Source of the DNA: Glycomyces buryatensis
GTDB lineage: Bacteria > Actinomycetota > Actinomycetes > Mycobacteriales > Micromonosporaceae
DNA length: 64,000 nucleotides
NCBI RefSeq assembly: GCF_004912275.1
Contig: NZ_STGY01000025.1
Coordinates: 1 to 64,000, forward strand
Reading direction: 5' to 3'
Position numbers and translations under genes: made by a program. Under the pieces are notes generated by a model. That model saw nothing but the letters and a program-made list of their open reading frames with translations. It was not told where the DNA came from and did no database searches. Each line of letters starts with the position of its first letter. Within the stretch, counting starts at the first letter, position 1. Positions 16,881 to 25,046 of the stretch are shown piece after piece.

Positions 16881-19160
16881 ATGCCCGAACAAACTCGGAC
16901 CACTACCCAGACATACCAAGCAGAATGGCCCCCACACCAGACCGGCAGCAATTCCAGTAACGCCCCAAGCCACACCCCCAATCGCGCCCCGGGTTCGACC
17001 CAGGGCGGCGACTCCGCGGCGGAGCTCCGGCCCCGCCTGATGCGGCTGGCGCTCCTGCCGGTCGTCGCTGTCGCCGTCATAGGCGCCGGGGTCACGGTCT
17101 TCTTCTCCCTGGCCCCCACCGCCCCTTCCTGGGGCCCGCTCGCCGTGTTCGGCTCCTCTGTGGTCCTCGTCGTGGTCATCGGATACTTCGCGGTGCACAA
17201 CGCGGGCAAGATCGATGACGACCTGGGCCGCAAGGTATCCGGCATTCGCAGGTCGACGACCGAGACCCACTACAAGGTCTGGCAGATCATCGACGACCTG
17301 CAGCGGGGCCTGCCGCCGGACCAGCGACGGTTCATCCCCATGCCGTCCGGCGCGGACGCCGCGGGAGGCTCCGGCTCGTCCGACTCCACGGAGACGGCCC
17401 TGCGCCGCCTCGGCGTAGCCGCCCGCGAACTTCGCGCCGCGGCCGAGGCGATCGCCTCGCGCTCGTTCCCCGCCCAGGCCCCGGCAGCGGCGACCCAGAA
17501 CGGGCAATCCCGGCCGCCGACCGCGCTTCCGGCCGGTCCCGCCATGCCCGCCGGCGCGAACGGGGTGAGCGCCTCGATCGGATCGGAGCCCGGCGCGCCC
17601 GCCGATATCGCCGGCAAGGTCCCCAATCCGGCCCCCACCCTCCCGAACCTCGATGAGCCGCGCGTCGGCATCTTCGTCAACCGGGCCCGCCGGCTCCAGA
17701 CCCTCGCCCACCGCGAGATCGTGGAGTTGGACGAGCTCGAGCGCCAGGTCGAGGACCCCGCACTCCTGAAGGCGCTCTTCTCCATCGACCACCTGGCGAC
17801 CCGCGTGCGACGCCACGCCGAGAACCTCGCGGTCCTCGGTGGCGGCCCCTCGCACCGCCAGTGGTCGCGTCCGGTCAACCTCTACGAGGCGCTGCGCTCC
17901 TCGATCGCCGAGGTCGAGCAGTACGCCCGGGTGAAGCTGGTGCGGCCCATCGAGGGCACGATCCAGGGGCACGCGGTCGCGGACTTCGTCCACCTCGTGG
18001 CGGAGCTCATCGAGAACGCCACCATGTTCTCCGAACCGAACACCCAGGTCCTCATTCGCGCCTCCCGGGTCCGCTCCGGTCTCGCCGTCGAGGTCGAGGA
18101 CCGCGGCCTCGGAATGGGCCAGGAGGAACGCGAGCACTACAACCGGATGCTGTCCTCGCCCGAGACGATCGACTTCGACGAGCTGCTGGCGGACGGCCGC
18201 ATCGGCCTGTACGTGGTCTCGATGCTGGCCCGCCGCCACGGACTGACCGTCCAGTTGCAGTCCAATATCTACGGCGGCACACAGGCCGTCGTGGTCATCG
18301 GGCCCGACGTGCTCGGCGACAGCGTGAAGATCGACGCGACGGAGGACGAGGGCGAGTCGGCCCGGAGTGCTCATTCGGGTGACCCCAAGGAGATCCCGCT
18401 CGAACCGCCGCGGCCGCGAGGCACCGAGTCGACCCCGGCTCCGGTCCAGACCCAGCCGCCGGTCGCGGCTCCCGAGCCGGACCCGACTACTACGCCCGTC
18501 CGCCGGCCGGCCGGCCCGGCCACGCAGGTGCCGTCGGTCCAGCTGGGCCAGCCGCCGAGGAGCGCGCCGCCCGGGCAGCACGCCACCCGGCCGAGGCCGA
18601 TGGCCGGGAGCGGCCACGGGCCTTCGAACGGCTTCGCCCCGGGCAACACCGGCGCGATCCCCGTCCCTCGCCCGGGCCCCGAACCCGGCGCGCCGCCCGG
18701 GCCGATCGCCCCGATAGCTCCCTCGCCGACGCCGCCGGCCCTGACCGCCGGTCCGCCGACCGAGGAGTTCGACGCCTTCGCCGAGGACTTCGACCCCTTC
18801 GGAGCCTCCCCGCCGCCGGGCGCCCACAGCGCGCCGGAGCATCCCGACTACTGGTCCGGGGACCGGTCCAGTGACCGGTCCGCGGAGCAATACCCCGACC
18901 AATACTTCGACCGACCACCCGAGTCCAGACCCGAGGCCAGACCCGACGACCGTCCCCCGCTTCCCAAGCGGACCCGCCAGGCCCACCTGGCGCCGCAGCT
19001 GCGGGACGAGGCCCAGAGCCGCGTCACCTCGGAGGTCGGCCACGACCCCGGCCTGATGTCGGCCTTCCGGAAGGGCCGCACCAGAGGCGACACCCCCGAA
19101 GACCAGACGATTCCCGAAATCGAAAGTTCCGTAACTCCGAACAACGACGAGGAGGCCTGA
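16881..19160 (+). CDS. cvnA: Conservon sensor histidine kinase-like protein CvnA
   Basis: A 759-residue membrane protein. GAGG at 16871-16874 favours ATG 16881; in-frame GTG 16869 and ATG 16875 are alternatives. A polar N-terminal tail is followed by two membrane helices at about residues 55-100. A coiled segment follows, then the HATPase region with FVHLVAELIENATMFSEPN (N-box) and VEDRGLGM (G1 box). The phosphoacceptor region ending in SIDHLATRVRRHAENLAVLGG has a histidine in HLATRVRRH. The C-terminal 250 residues are Pro-rich and disordered. In Streptomyces, CvnA works with the roadblock, DUF742 and GTPase proteins as a eukaryote-like G-protein sensing complex; the same gene order follows here. 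Confidence 0.9.
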   Translation: MPEQTRTTTQTYQAEWPPHQTGSNSSNAPSHTPNRAPGSTQGGDSAAELRPRLMRLALLPVVAVAVIGAGVTVFFSLAPTAPSWGPLAVFGSSVVLVVVIGYFAVHNAGKIDDDLGRKVSGIRRSTTETHYKVWQIIDDLQRGLPPDQRRFIPMPSGADAAGGSGSSDSTETALRRLGVAARELRAAAEAIASRSFPAQAPAAATQNGQSRPPTALPAGPAMPAGANGVSASIGSEPGAPADIAGKVPNPAPTLPNLDEPRVGIFVNRARRLQTLAHREIVELDELERQVEDPALLKALFSIDHLATRVRRHAENLAVLGGGPSHRQWSRPVNLYEALRSSIAEVEQYARVKLVRPIEGTIQGHAVADFVHLVAELIENATMFSEPNTQVLIRASRVRSGLAVEVEDRGLGMGQEEREHYNRMLSSPETIDFDELLADGRIGLYVVSMLARRHGLTVQLQSNIYGGTQAVVVIGPDVLGDSVKIDATEDEGESARSAHSGDPKEIPLEPPRPRGTESTPAPVQTQPPVAAPEPDPTTTPVRRPAGPATQVPSVQLGQPPRSAPPGQHATRPRPMAGSGHGPSNGFAPGNTGAIPVPRPGPEPGAPPGPIAPIAPSPTPPALTAGPPTEEFDAFAEDFDPFGASPPPGAHSAPEHPDYWSGDRSSDRSAEQYPDQYFDRPPESRPEARPDDRPPLPKRTRQAHLAPQLRDEAQSRVTSEVGHDPGLMSAFRKGRTRGDTPEDQTIPEIESSVTPNNDEEA

Positions 19161-19609
19161 TGGCAGGCGATGAAGCAGCGTCACCGGCATCCGATCTAGG
19201 TTGGTTGCTCGCGAGCCTGGTCAAGAAGGTTCCGCACGCCCGCAGCGCGCTCTTGCTCTCGGCTGACGGCATCAAGAAAGCCTACAGTGGACTCGACATC
19301 GACCAGGCCGACCAGCTCGCCGCGATCGCCTCGGGCATGTTCTCCCTGGCGCGCAGCGCCGGAGCGCAGTTCGGCGCGAACCCGGGAGTCCGACAGGTCA
19401 TAGCCGAGCTGGACGACACGCTCCTGTTCGTCTCCACCGCCGGATCCGGCGCGGTGCTGGCCGTCGCGGCCAGCCGCGACGCCGACCCCGGACTGGTCGG
19501 CTTCGAGATGTCGATCCTGGTCAAGAGCGTGCGGCCCGTCCTGGAGACGCCCATGCGCAGCCCAGCGGCCGCCAGCGGGGCGGTAACCGCCAACGATGCG
19601 GTGGGCTGA
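19160..19609 (+). CDS. cvnB: Roadblock/LC7 domain protein CvnB
   Basis: A 149-residue roadblock/LC7 protein; the start shares one base with the cvnA stop (TGATG), indicating translational coupling. The domain covers LGWLLASLVKKVPHARSALLLSADG to the end of the strand-helix pattern near residue 125. In conservons this protein binds both the kinase-like CvnA and the GTPase CvnD, like roadblock proteins that regulate MglA-type GTPases. No enzymatic motifs are expected or seen. Confidence 0.92.
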   Translation: MAGDEAASPASDLGWLLASLVKKVPHARSALLLSADGIKKAYSGLDIDQADQLAAIASGMFSLARSAGAQFGANPGVRQVIAELDDTLLFVSTAGSGAVLAVAASRDADPGLVGFEMSILVKSVRPVLETPMRSPAAASGAVTANDAVG

Positions 19610-19980
19610 TGGCCGACTACGAGGAACGCCCGCTGCTCGACGATGACGCCGGACCCCTGATCCGGCCGTACATGGCCAGCGGTGGGCGCACCACGCCATC
19701 GGCGTCGCTCGACCTGCTCACGCTCGTCTGGGGCACCGGCCGCGTGGCACTATCGCATGTGGAGCCAGAGCACGCCGAAGTGCTCCTGCTCTGCAAGGAT
19801 CCGATCTCGGTGGCGGAGATATCGGCGCACATGCGGTTGCCCGCGATGGTCATCAAGGTCCTGGTGTCAGATCTCCTCGAGCGCGGCGCCGTGGCCGCCC
19901 TGTCGCCGGACCCCTCCGCAGACACCACCAACACAACTGTATTGGAGGCACTCCTCAATGGCCTACAACGGCGACTTTGA
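19609..19980 (+). CDS. cvnC: DUF742 protein CvnC
   Basis: A 123-residue DUF742 protein, again starting with a TGATG overlap. It shows the family opening LIRPYMASGGRT, then a winged-helix-like C-terminal part (ISVAEISAHMRLPAMVIKVLVSDLLERG), so it may bind DNA or protein. It is the third member of the cvnABCD set. Its 3' end overlaps the GTPase gene by 23 nt. Confidence 0.92.
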   Translation: MADYEERPLLDDDAGPLIRPYMASGGRTTPSASLDLLTLVWGTGRVALSHVEPEHAEVLLLCKDPISVAEISAHMRLPAMVIKVLVSDLLERGAVAALSPDPSADTTNTTVLEALLNGLQRRL

Positions 19981-20557
19981 GGCGGCCGAACCCCGGTCGC
20001 AGGGACTGCCCACCGCGCTCAAACTCCTTGTCGCGGGCGGCTTCGGCGCCGGTAAGACGACCTTCGTCGGAGCGGTCTCCGAGATCGAACCGCTCAGCAC
20101 CGAGGAGACGATCACCACCGCCTCCATCGGCACCGACGACCTGACCGGAGTGGGGGACAAGCGGACCACCACCGTCGCCCTCGACTTCGGACGGATCACC
20201 ATCGATTCGCAGTACATCCTGTACCTGTTCGGCACCCCTGGACAGGACCGGTTCTGGTACATGTGGAACGAGCTGTCCGAAGGCGCGTTCGGTGCGGTCG
20301 TCCTGGCCGACACCCGCCGACTCGAAGACTGCTTCCCCTCCCTGGACTTCTTCGAGCGGCGCGGCACCCCGTTCATCGTGGCGGTCAACGAGTTCGAAGG
20401 CGGCCACGACTACGGGCCCGAGGAGGTCCGAGCCGCGCTCGACCTCCCGCCCGGCGTCCCCATCGTCGGCTGCGACGCCCGCGATCCCCGGTCCGCCACC
20501 ATGGTTCTGGTCACGCTGACCAAACACCTGATCTCGGCCGCATCCGCGACCGTTTAA
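19958..20557 (+). CDS. cvnD: Conservon GTPase CvnD
   Basis: A 199-residue small GTPase. The start ATG 19958 lies within cvnC behind TTGGAGG (19942-19948); longer upstream reading is inside cvnC. Visible motifs are the P-loop GGFGAGKTT near residue 28, TTVALDFG and FGTPGQDRFWYMW (switch II region, with the Gln-Asp-Arg-Phe signature), and AVNEF in place of the canonical NKxD base-specificity motif, as is normal in this bacterial family. It is the output switch of the conservon. The last part of the gene (20491-20530) is imperfectly repeated after the stop. Confidence 0.92.
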   Translation: MAYNGDFEAAEPRSQGLPTALKLLVAGGFGAGKTTFVGAVSEIEPLSTEETITTASIGTDDLTGVGDKRTTTVALDFGRITIDSQYILYLFGTPGQDRFWYMWNELSEGAFGAVVLADTRRLEDCFPSLDFFERRGTPFIVAVNEFEGGHDYGPEEVRAALDLPPGVPIVGCDARDPRSATMVLVTLTKHLISAASATV

Positions 20558-20597
20558 GTCCGCCACCTGGTTCTGGTCACGCTGGCCGAACACCCTG
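20558..20597 (+). repeat. Tandem remnant of the cvnD 3' end
   Basis: The 40 nt directly after the cvnD stop repeat 20491-20530 of the gene (GTCCGCCACC, then TGGTTCTGGTCACGCTG and CCGAACACC against CCAAACACC) with a few changes. This is a partial duplication of the gene's 3' portion filling most of the spacer before the GAF gene. Confidence 0.8.
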
Positions 20598-20614
20598 CTA
20601 ATAAGGAGAGCACG

Positions 20615-21178
20615 ATGACCGATCTCGGAACCGAATTCCGCCTCACCATCACCCCGGACGACCCGGACGGCTCCAAGCGCGCCGCCCGCCTGGTCGCCCT
20701 CGGCGCCCTTCCCGAGGCCGTCCCCGAATACGACGACGTTGCGAAGCAGATCATCGAGATGACCGGCGCCACCTGGGCCGGAGTGAACTTCGTCGGCGAA
20801 GAGCAGAACCAGTTCTTCCCCGGCATCGCCGGCCCCGGCACCGAATCCGTCGACGGCGCCGACCCCGAGATCGGGCGCGAGATGCCCGGCAACGCCGGCT
20901 ACTGCGTGCACGTCGTCGCCCGCGAGAAGGCCATGGCGCTGAACAATGTCATGGACTACTCGCGGTTCGCCACGAACCCGGTGGTCGACGCCCTCGGCAT
21001 CCGCTCCTACATCGGAGCGCCCCTGGTCGACCAGGAAGGCGCCACCATCGGCACGGTCTGGGCCATCGACAACAAGACGCACTCGTGGACCCAGGAGGAC
21101 GTCGACCGCATGAAGGGCATGGCCGCCAAGGTCATGCGGAGGATCATCGAACGCAATGCGGAGCGCCACGCCCAGTAG
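20615..21178 (+). CDS. GAF domain protein
   Basis: A 187-residue protein consisting of one GAF domain, about residues 35-175, with the family pattern CVHVVAREKAMALNNVMDYSRFATNPVV and IRSYIGAPLVDQEGATIGTVWAID. It starts behind AAGGAG. A GAF protein at the end of a conservon operon fits a ligand- or redox-sensing accessory role, but the ligand is unknown. A terminator follows. Confidence 0.85.
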   Translation: MTDLGTEFRLTITPDDPDGSKRAARLVALGALPEAVPEYDDVAKQIIEMTGATWAGVNFVGEEQNQFFPGIAGPGTESVDGADPEIGREMPGNAGYCVHVVAREKAMALNNVMDYSRFATNPVVDALGIRSYIGAPLVDQEGATIGTVWAIDNKTHSWTQEDVDRMKGMAAKVMRRIIERNAERHAQ

Positions 21179-21204
21179 GCGCTAGATCGCGGCAAGACCT
21201 ATGG

Positions 21205-21232
21205 AGCGGAGGCGGCGACAGTCGCCTCCGCT
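21205..21232 (+). terminator. Terminator of the conservon operon
   Basis: A 10-bp stem AGCGGAGGCG / CGCCTCCGCT (21205-21214 with 21223-21232) with an 8-nt loop, 26 nt after the GAF stop codon. It marks the operon end. Confidence 0.6.
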
Positions 21233-21369
21233 TCGCCGTCGCCTGGCCGTTATCGCGCTTTTGTGAACTCGTTATGCTCCATTGACGCCGAGGCAATCGT
21301 CCCATGATTGGATCACGATGGGAGGCCTCGTGGTCCGCCCATCTCCTATCGAAACCCCCCGGGAGCGCG

Positions 21370-23091
21370 ATGTTCAGTACGAAGAAGCGACGGTACCTAG
21401 CCGCGGCCTCGGCCGCCGCGCTCGCCGTCACCACCCTCACCGTCGGCGCCTGGTCGGCGAACGCCGGTTCCAATGGCCACGGTCGCGAGATCGACCTGCA
21501 ACTGCTGGCGCTCAACGACTTCCACGGCAATATGGAAGCCGGTTCGGGCCTCACCCACCCCGTCGACGGCACGGACGTCCCGGCCGGCGGCGCCGAATAC
21601 CTGGCCACCCACCTCGAGGAGGCCCGCGAGGGCGAGCGGTACTCGACCACCGTCGCGGCCGGCGACCTCATCGGCGCCAGCCCCTTCATGTCGGCCGTCT
21701 TCAACGACGAGCCCACCATCGAGGGCCTCAACGCGATGGGCGTCGAGGTCTCCTCGGTCGGCAACCACGAGTTCGACGACGGCTACGAGGAACTCCAGCG
21801 CATCATCGACGGCGACGAGGACTTCGAAGGCGCCGACTTCCCCTACCTGGGCGCCAATGTGGTGGACGAGGAGACCGGCGAGCCGGTCCTCGACCCCTAC
21901 TGGGTCAAGGACTTCGGCAAGGGCGTAAAGGTCGGCTTCATCGGCATGACCCTGGAGGGCACCGGCGACATCGTCTCCAAGGCCGGCATCGAGGGCCTGG
22001 ACTTCCTGGACGAGGTCGAGACCGCCGACAAGTACGCCGAGGAGCTGAAGTCCCAGGGCGTCAACTCGATCGTGGTGCTGCTGCACGAGGGCGGTACCCC
22101 GGTCGAAGAGGACACCGGGCACGAGTGCGAGTCGCTTGACGGCTCCGGCGTCGGCATGTCCGGCCCCATCGTCGACATCGCCGAGACCGTGTCCCCCCAG
22201 ATCGACATGCTCATCACCGGGCACACCCACCAGGAGTACGTCTGCTCCGTGCCCGACCCGGCCGGCCAGCCCCGCATGGTCACCTCGGCCTCCTCCTACG
22301 GGCGCGTCTTCACCGAGATCGACGCGACCTACGACCGGCGCACCAAGGACATCATCCGCTCCTCGGTCACCGGTTCGAACACCGTCGTCACCCGCGACGT
22401 CGACCCCGATGAGACCCAGGGCGACATCATCGCCGAGTACTCCGAACTGGCCGACGAGGTCGGCGCCCGCGAGGTCGGCTACATCGCCGAGGACATCAAG
22501 CGCGGCGCGACGCGGGCCGAGGAGTTCCCGCTGGGGAGCCTCATCGCCGACGCGCAACTGGCCCGCACCGCGGGCGAGGACGTCGGCGGGGCCGAGATCG
22601 CGTTCATGAACCCCGGCGGCGTCAGGGCCGACCTGCTCTACGACGAGGGCGACCCCGGCGTGCTCACCTACGCCGAGGTCTTCACGGTGCAGCCGTTCGC
22701 GAACTACCTGGTGACGGTCGATCTGACCGGCGCCCAGATCCTGACCGTGCTCCAGCAGCAGCTGCCGAGCGACGACCGCGCGACGACGCTGTTCCTCCAG
22801 GTATCGGAGGGCTTCACCTACACCTGGGACACCAGCCAGAGCGGCACCGACCAGATCGTGGCCGACTCGCTGGAGCTCAATGGGGAGCCGATCGTGGCCG
22901 ACCAGACCTACCGGGTCACGATGAACTCGTTCCTGGCCGACGGCGGCGACTCGTTCCACGCCTTCGCCGAGGGCCAGAACCGGCTCTTCGGCGAGATCGA
23001 CGTGGACGCCCTGGAAGCGTGGCTGGCGGAGAACTCGTCGGCCGACGCCCCGGTCAGCGCCCCTGAGCTGGGTCGCGTCAACGTCATCTAA
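21370..23091 (+). CDS. Secreted 5'-nucleotidase / metallophosphoesterase
   Basis: A 573-residue exported enzyme. The start ATG 21370 follows GGGAG and gives a signal peptide (KKRRYLAAASAAALAVTTLTV, cleavage near AGSNG). The calcineurin-like metal site is seen in LNDFHGN, GDLIGASP, GNHEFDDG and GHTHQEY. The C-terminal 5'-nucleotidase substrate domain includes NPGGVRADL and YRVTMNSFLADGGDSF. It should dephosphorylate extracellular nucleotides to scavenge phosphate and nucleosides. No C-terminal cell-wall anchor is present, so it is probably released. Confidence 0.92.
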   Translation: MFSTKKRRYLAAASAAALAVTTLTVGAWSANAGSNGHGREIDLQLLALNDFHGNMEAGSGLTHPVDGTDVPAGGAEYLATHLEEAREGERYSTTVAAGDLIGASPFMSAVFNDEPTIEGLNAMGVEVSSVGNHEFDDGYEELQRIIDGDEDFEGADFPYLGANVVDEETGEPVLDPYWVKDFGKGVKVGFIGMTLEGTGDIVSKAGIEGLDFLDEVETADKYAEELKSQGVNSIVVLLHEGGTPVEEDTGHECESLDGSGVGMSGPIVDIAETVSPQIDMLITGHTHQEYVCSVPDPAGQPRMVTSASSYGRVFTEIDATYDRRTKDIIRSSVTGSNTVVTRDVDPDETQGDIIAEYSELADEVGAREVGYIAEDIKRGATRAEEFPLGSLIADAQLARTAGEDVGGAEIAFMNPGGVRADLLYDEGDPGVLTYAEVFTVQPFANYLVTVDLTGAQILTVLQQQLPSDDRATTLFLQVSEGFTYTWDTSQSGTDQIVADSLELNGEPIVADQTYRVTMNSFLADGGDSFHAFAEGQNRLFGEIDVDALEAWLAENSSADAPVSAPELGRVNVI

Positions 23092-23108
23092 CAGTCTCAA
23101 CAGGATCG

Positions 23109-23146
23109 CGTCACCGGCGGGAGACCCAGGTCTCCCGCCGGTGACG
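23109..23146 (+). terminator. Strong hairpin after the nucleotidase gene
   Basis: An 18-bp perfect stem (23109-23126 with 23129-23146) with a 2-nt loop starts 17 nt after the stop codon and is followed by TATATAGG. Confidence 0.75.
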
Positions 23147-23203
23147 TATATAGGCGACGACCGGATAGGCTTGAGTCGCCCTGACATTACGGAGGACGTC
23201 ACA

Positions 23204-24025
23204 ATGGGAATGCAGAGCAACAACTCATCCCTCAGAAACATGATGAAGAGCCAGTACCGCGAGCAGCAGAGCATGGGCGCGGCATATGGCCAGTACGGGC
23301 AGATGACGCAGGCCCCGCGGGTCGAGGCCATGCGCATCGACGATGTCATCGTCCGCACCGCGGCGCTCGTCGGCGCGACCTTCGTGGCCGCGATGGTCAC
23401 CTACTCGATGGTGGCCAACGGCATCGCCACTGGCGACCAGGCCGCGATCAGCACCGCGATGACGCTCGGCATGGTCGGCATGTTCATCGGCCTCGGCGTC
23501 ATCATCTTCTCGATGTTCAAGCCGATCACGAATCCGATCGTGGCGTTCGTGTACGCGGGCGGACAGGGACTCCTGCTCGGCGGCGTCAGCGCGATCTTCG
23601 AGCAGCAGTACCCCGGTATCGTCGTCAACGCCCTGGTCGGGACCGTCATGGTCTTCGGCGGGATGCTGGCGCTGTACAAGTTCCGCATCCTCAAGAACTC
23701 GCCGATGTTCGCCAAGGTCATGATCGGTGCCGGCTTCGGCATCTTCGGTCTGATGATGGTCAACCTCGGCGCGTCCATGTTCGGCATGAACCTGGGCCTG
23801 TTCGCCGGACCGACCGGCGACGTCTCGACTCTCCAGTGGATCATCGCCATCGGCATCACCCTGTGGGCGGCGTTCTCGTTCATCCTCGACTTCGACATGA
23901 TCGAGCAGTCGGCCGCGGCCGGCGCCCCCAAGAAGTACGCCTGGGCCGGGGCCTTCGGCCTCACCGCCGGGCTCATCTTCCTGTACTGGAACCTGCTGCG
24001 CCTGCTGAGCTACTTCCAGCGTTAA
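23204..24025 (+). CDS. BAX inhibitor-1/YccA-type membrane protein
   Basis: A 273-residue integral membrane protein with seven hydrophobic segments after a polar N-terminus (MKSQYREQQSMGAAYGQYG). The family core is recognisable at PNPIVAFVYAGGQGLLLGG-like sequence and at AFSFILDFDMIEQSAAAGAPKKYAW. Start 23204 follows GGAGG at 8 nt; the longer frame begins inside the preceding terminator and is rejected. Relatives are proposed Ca2+/H+ leak channels; the function in actinobacteria is unknown. Confidence 0.9.
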   Translation: MGMQSNNSSLRNMMKSQYREQQSMGAAYGQYGQMTQAPRVEAMRIDDVIVRTAALVGATFVAAMVTYSMVANGIATGDQAAISTAMTLGMVGMFIGLGVIIFSMFKPITNPIVAFVYAGGQGLLLGGVSAIFEQQYPGIVVNALVGTVMVFGGMLALYKFRILKNSPMFAKVMIGAGFGIFGLMMVNLGASMFGMNLGLFAGPTGDVSTLQWIIAIGITLWAAFSFILDFDMIEQSAAAGAPKKYAWAGAFGLTAGLIFLYWNLLRLLSYFQR

Positions 24026-24033
24026 GCAAGGCA

Positions 24034-24354
24034 ATGACAGCACCGCAAGCGGTGACGTTGGAGCGGGCGATCGGGCGCGTCGTAGAAGGCACGCGCCACT
24101 GGTCGCCCGCTCGCTGGTCTTCGGGCGGCAAGGCCGAGGCGATGCACGAACTCGTCCAGACCCTGGCCGACCTGTGCGCCGAGGCCGAGGGCGAACCGAG
24201 ACGCGAGGTCCCCCGCCTCCCCAACGACCTCCACCTCCCCGAGCAGCTCCAGGTCATAGGCCTGGACCTCCTCGACGTGGCCGACCGCCTCACGCCGTCC
24301 CAGACGGCAGCGGCCCACACGGCCATAGAGAAGGCCCGCACGGTCTTGTTCTAG
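24034..24354 (+). CDS. Hypothetical protein, 106 aa
   Basis: A small protein starting 8 nt after the BAX-inhibitor gene, with AAGG ahead of the ATG at 24034. It is soluble and helical in appearance (HELVQTLADLCAEAEG, LLDVADRLTPSQTAAAHTAIEKA) with no known motif. Codon use matches its neighbours. Its 3' end overlaps the convergent higA gene by 4 nt. Confidence 0.55.
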   Translation: MTAPQAVTLERAIGRVVEGTRHWSPARWSSGGKAEAMHELVQTLADLCAEAEGEPRREVPRLPNDLHLPEQLQVIGLDLLDVADRLTPSQTAAAHTAIEKARTVLF

Positions 24355-24668
24355 GCGATCCGGATGACGTCGCCGTCCTCGAAGAAGATCGACTGAGACA
24401 GGTGGCCGCCGAGCGCCTCCGCATAGCGAGCTAGGGTCTCCTGCCCGGAGATGCTGCCCTTCTCGATCTGGGAGACCCGTCCTTTCGTGACGCCCATTCG
24501 GTCGGCGATCTGTAGCTGGGTCAGACCGCGTGCACGCCGGAGCTCGGCAAGCCTGAATCCCTGTGCCTCGGCCAAGATGCGTCGCTTGCCTTCTTCGAAC
24601 GCCGCTGCTCCTCCTGCGCGTTCGATGGCCTCGCTGCGGATATCGCTCCAGCGAACGTAACCTTTCAT
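24351..24668 (-). CDS. higA: XRE-family antitoxin HigA
   Basis: A 105-residue antitoxin with a helix-turn-helix at about residues 50-75 (LTQLQIADRMGVTKGRVSQIEKG) and a short N-terminal helical part. It should neutralise the toxin encoded just upstream and repress the shared promoter. Its start overlaps the toxin stop by 4 nt (ATGA). The toxin-first order is typical of HigBA. Confidence 0.9.
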   Translation of the reverse strand: MKGYVRWSDIRSEAIERAGGAAAFEEGKRRILAEAQGFRLAELRRARGLTQLQIADRMGVTKGRVSQIEKGSISGQETLARYAEALGGHLSQSIFFEDGDVIRIA

Positions 24669-25027
24669 CGGCTTTCCTCCTCGGCTCGTCGGTCTGTTAG
24701 GTACCGGTCATATCGCTGTTCTGCCAGGGGAACGGCTTCCTTGTACCACTGGTTCCACTTTCCCGCCTTGTTGCCAGCGACAAGCAGAACGCTGCATCGC
24801 CACGGGTCGAAGGCGAACAGGATCCGATTCGAACCTGACCGTAGCTCTTTGAGGTTCGGCAACTTGGACCCTTTCAGCGTGTCGACCGTGGGTCGGCTTA
24901 GGTGAGGGCCGTGCTCGACCAGCAGGTCGATCGTCTGATCGATTCGCGTACGAGCCTTGTCGTCAAGTCCGTCGAGCCACTCTTGCACCTCGTCGAAGAT
25001 GAAAATGTCCCACTGCTTCTCAGGCAT
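24665..25027 (-). CDS. higB: RelE/HigB-type toxin
   Basis: A 120-residue toxin of the Gp49-like HigB family, expected to cleave mRNA on the ribosome. Landmarks are IFDEVQEWLDGLDDKARTRI at the start, LKGSKLPNLKELRSGSNRILFAFDP in the middle and GNKAGKWNQWYKEAVPLAEQRYDRYL at the end, with the basic and aromatic residues expected. TATAAT on the minus strand at 25047-25042 overlaps the stop codon of the FUSC gene and is the probable promoter, leaving a leader of under 15 nt. Confidence 0.88.
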   Translation of the reverse strand: MPEKQWDIFIFDEVQEWLDGLDDKARTRIDQTIDLLVEHGPHLSRPTVDTLKGSKLPNLKELRSGSNRILFAFDPWRCSVLLVAGNKAGKWNQWYKEAVPLAEQRYDRYLTDRRAEEESR

Positions 25028-25046
25028 GCAATGAGTTTAGGAAATA

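Noticed and set aside
16743-19190. 815-codon minus-strand frame opposite cvnA
   Set aside because: Shadow of cvnA; the plus-strand frame has clear kinase motifs and fits the conservon operon.
23836-24033. N-terminal extension of the 106-residue hypothetical protein
   Set aside because: The extension overlaps the BAX-inhibitor gene in another frame and is Arg/Pro-rich; the ATG at 24034 fits better.
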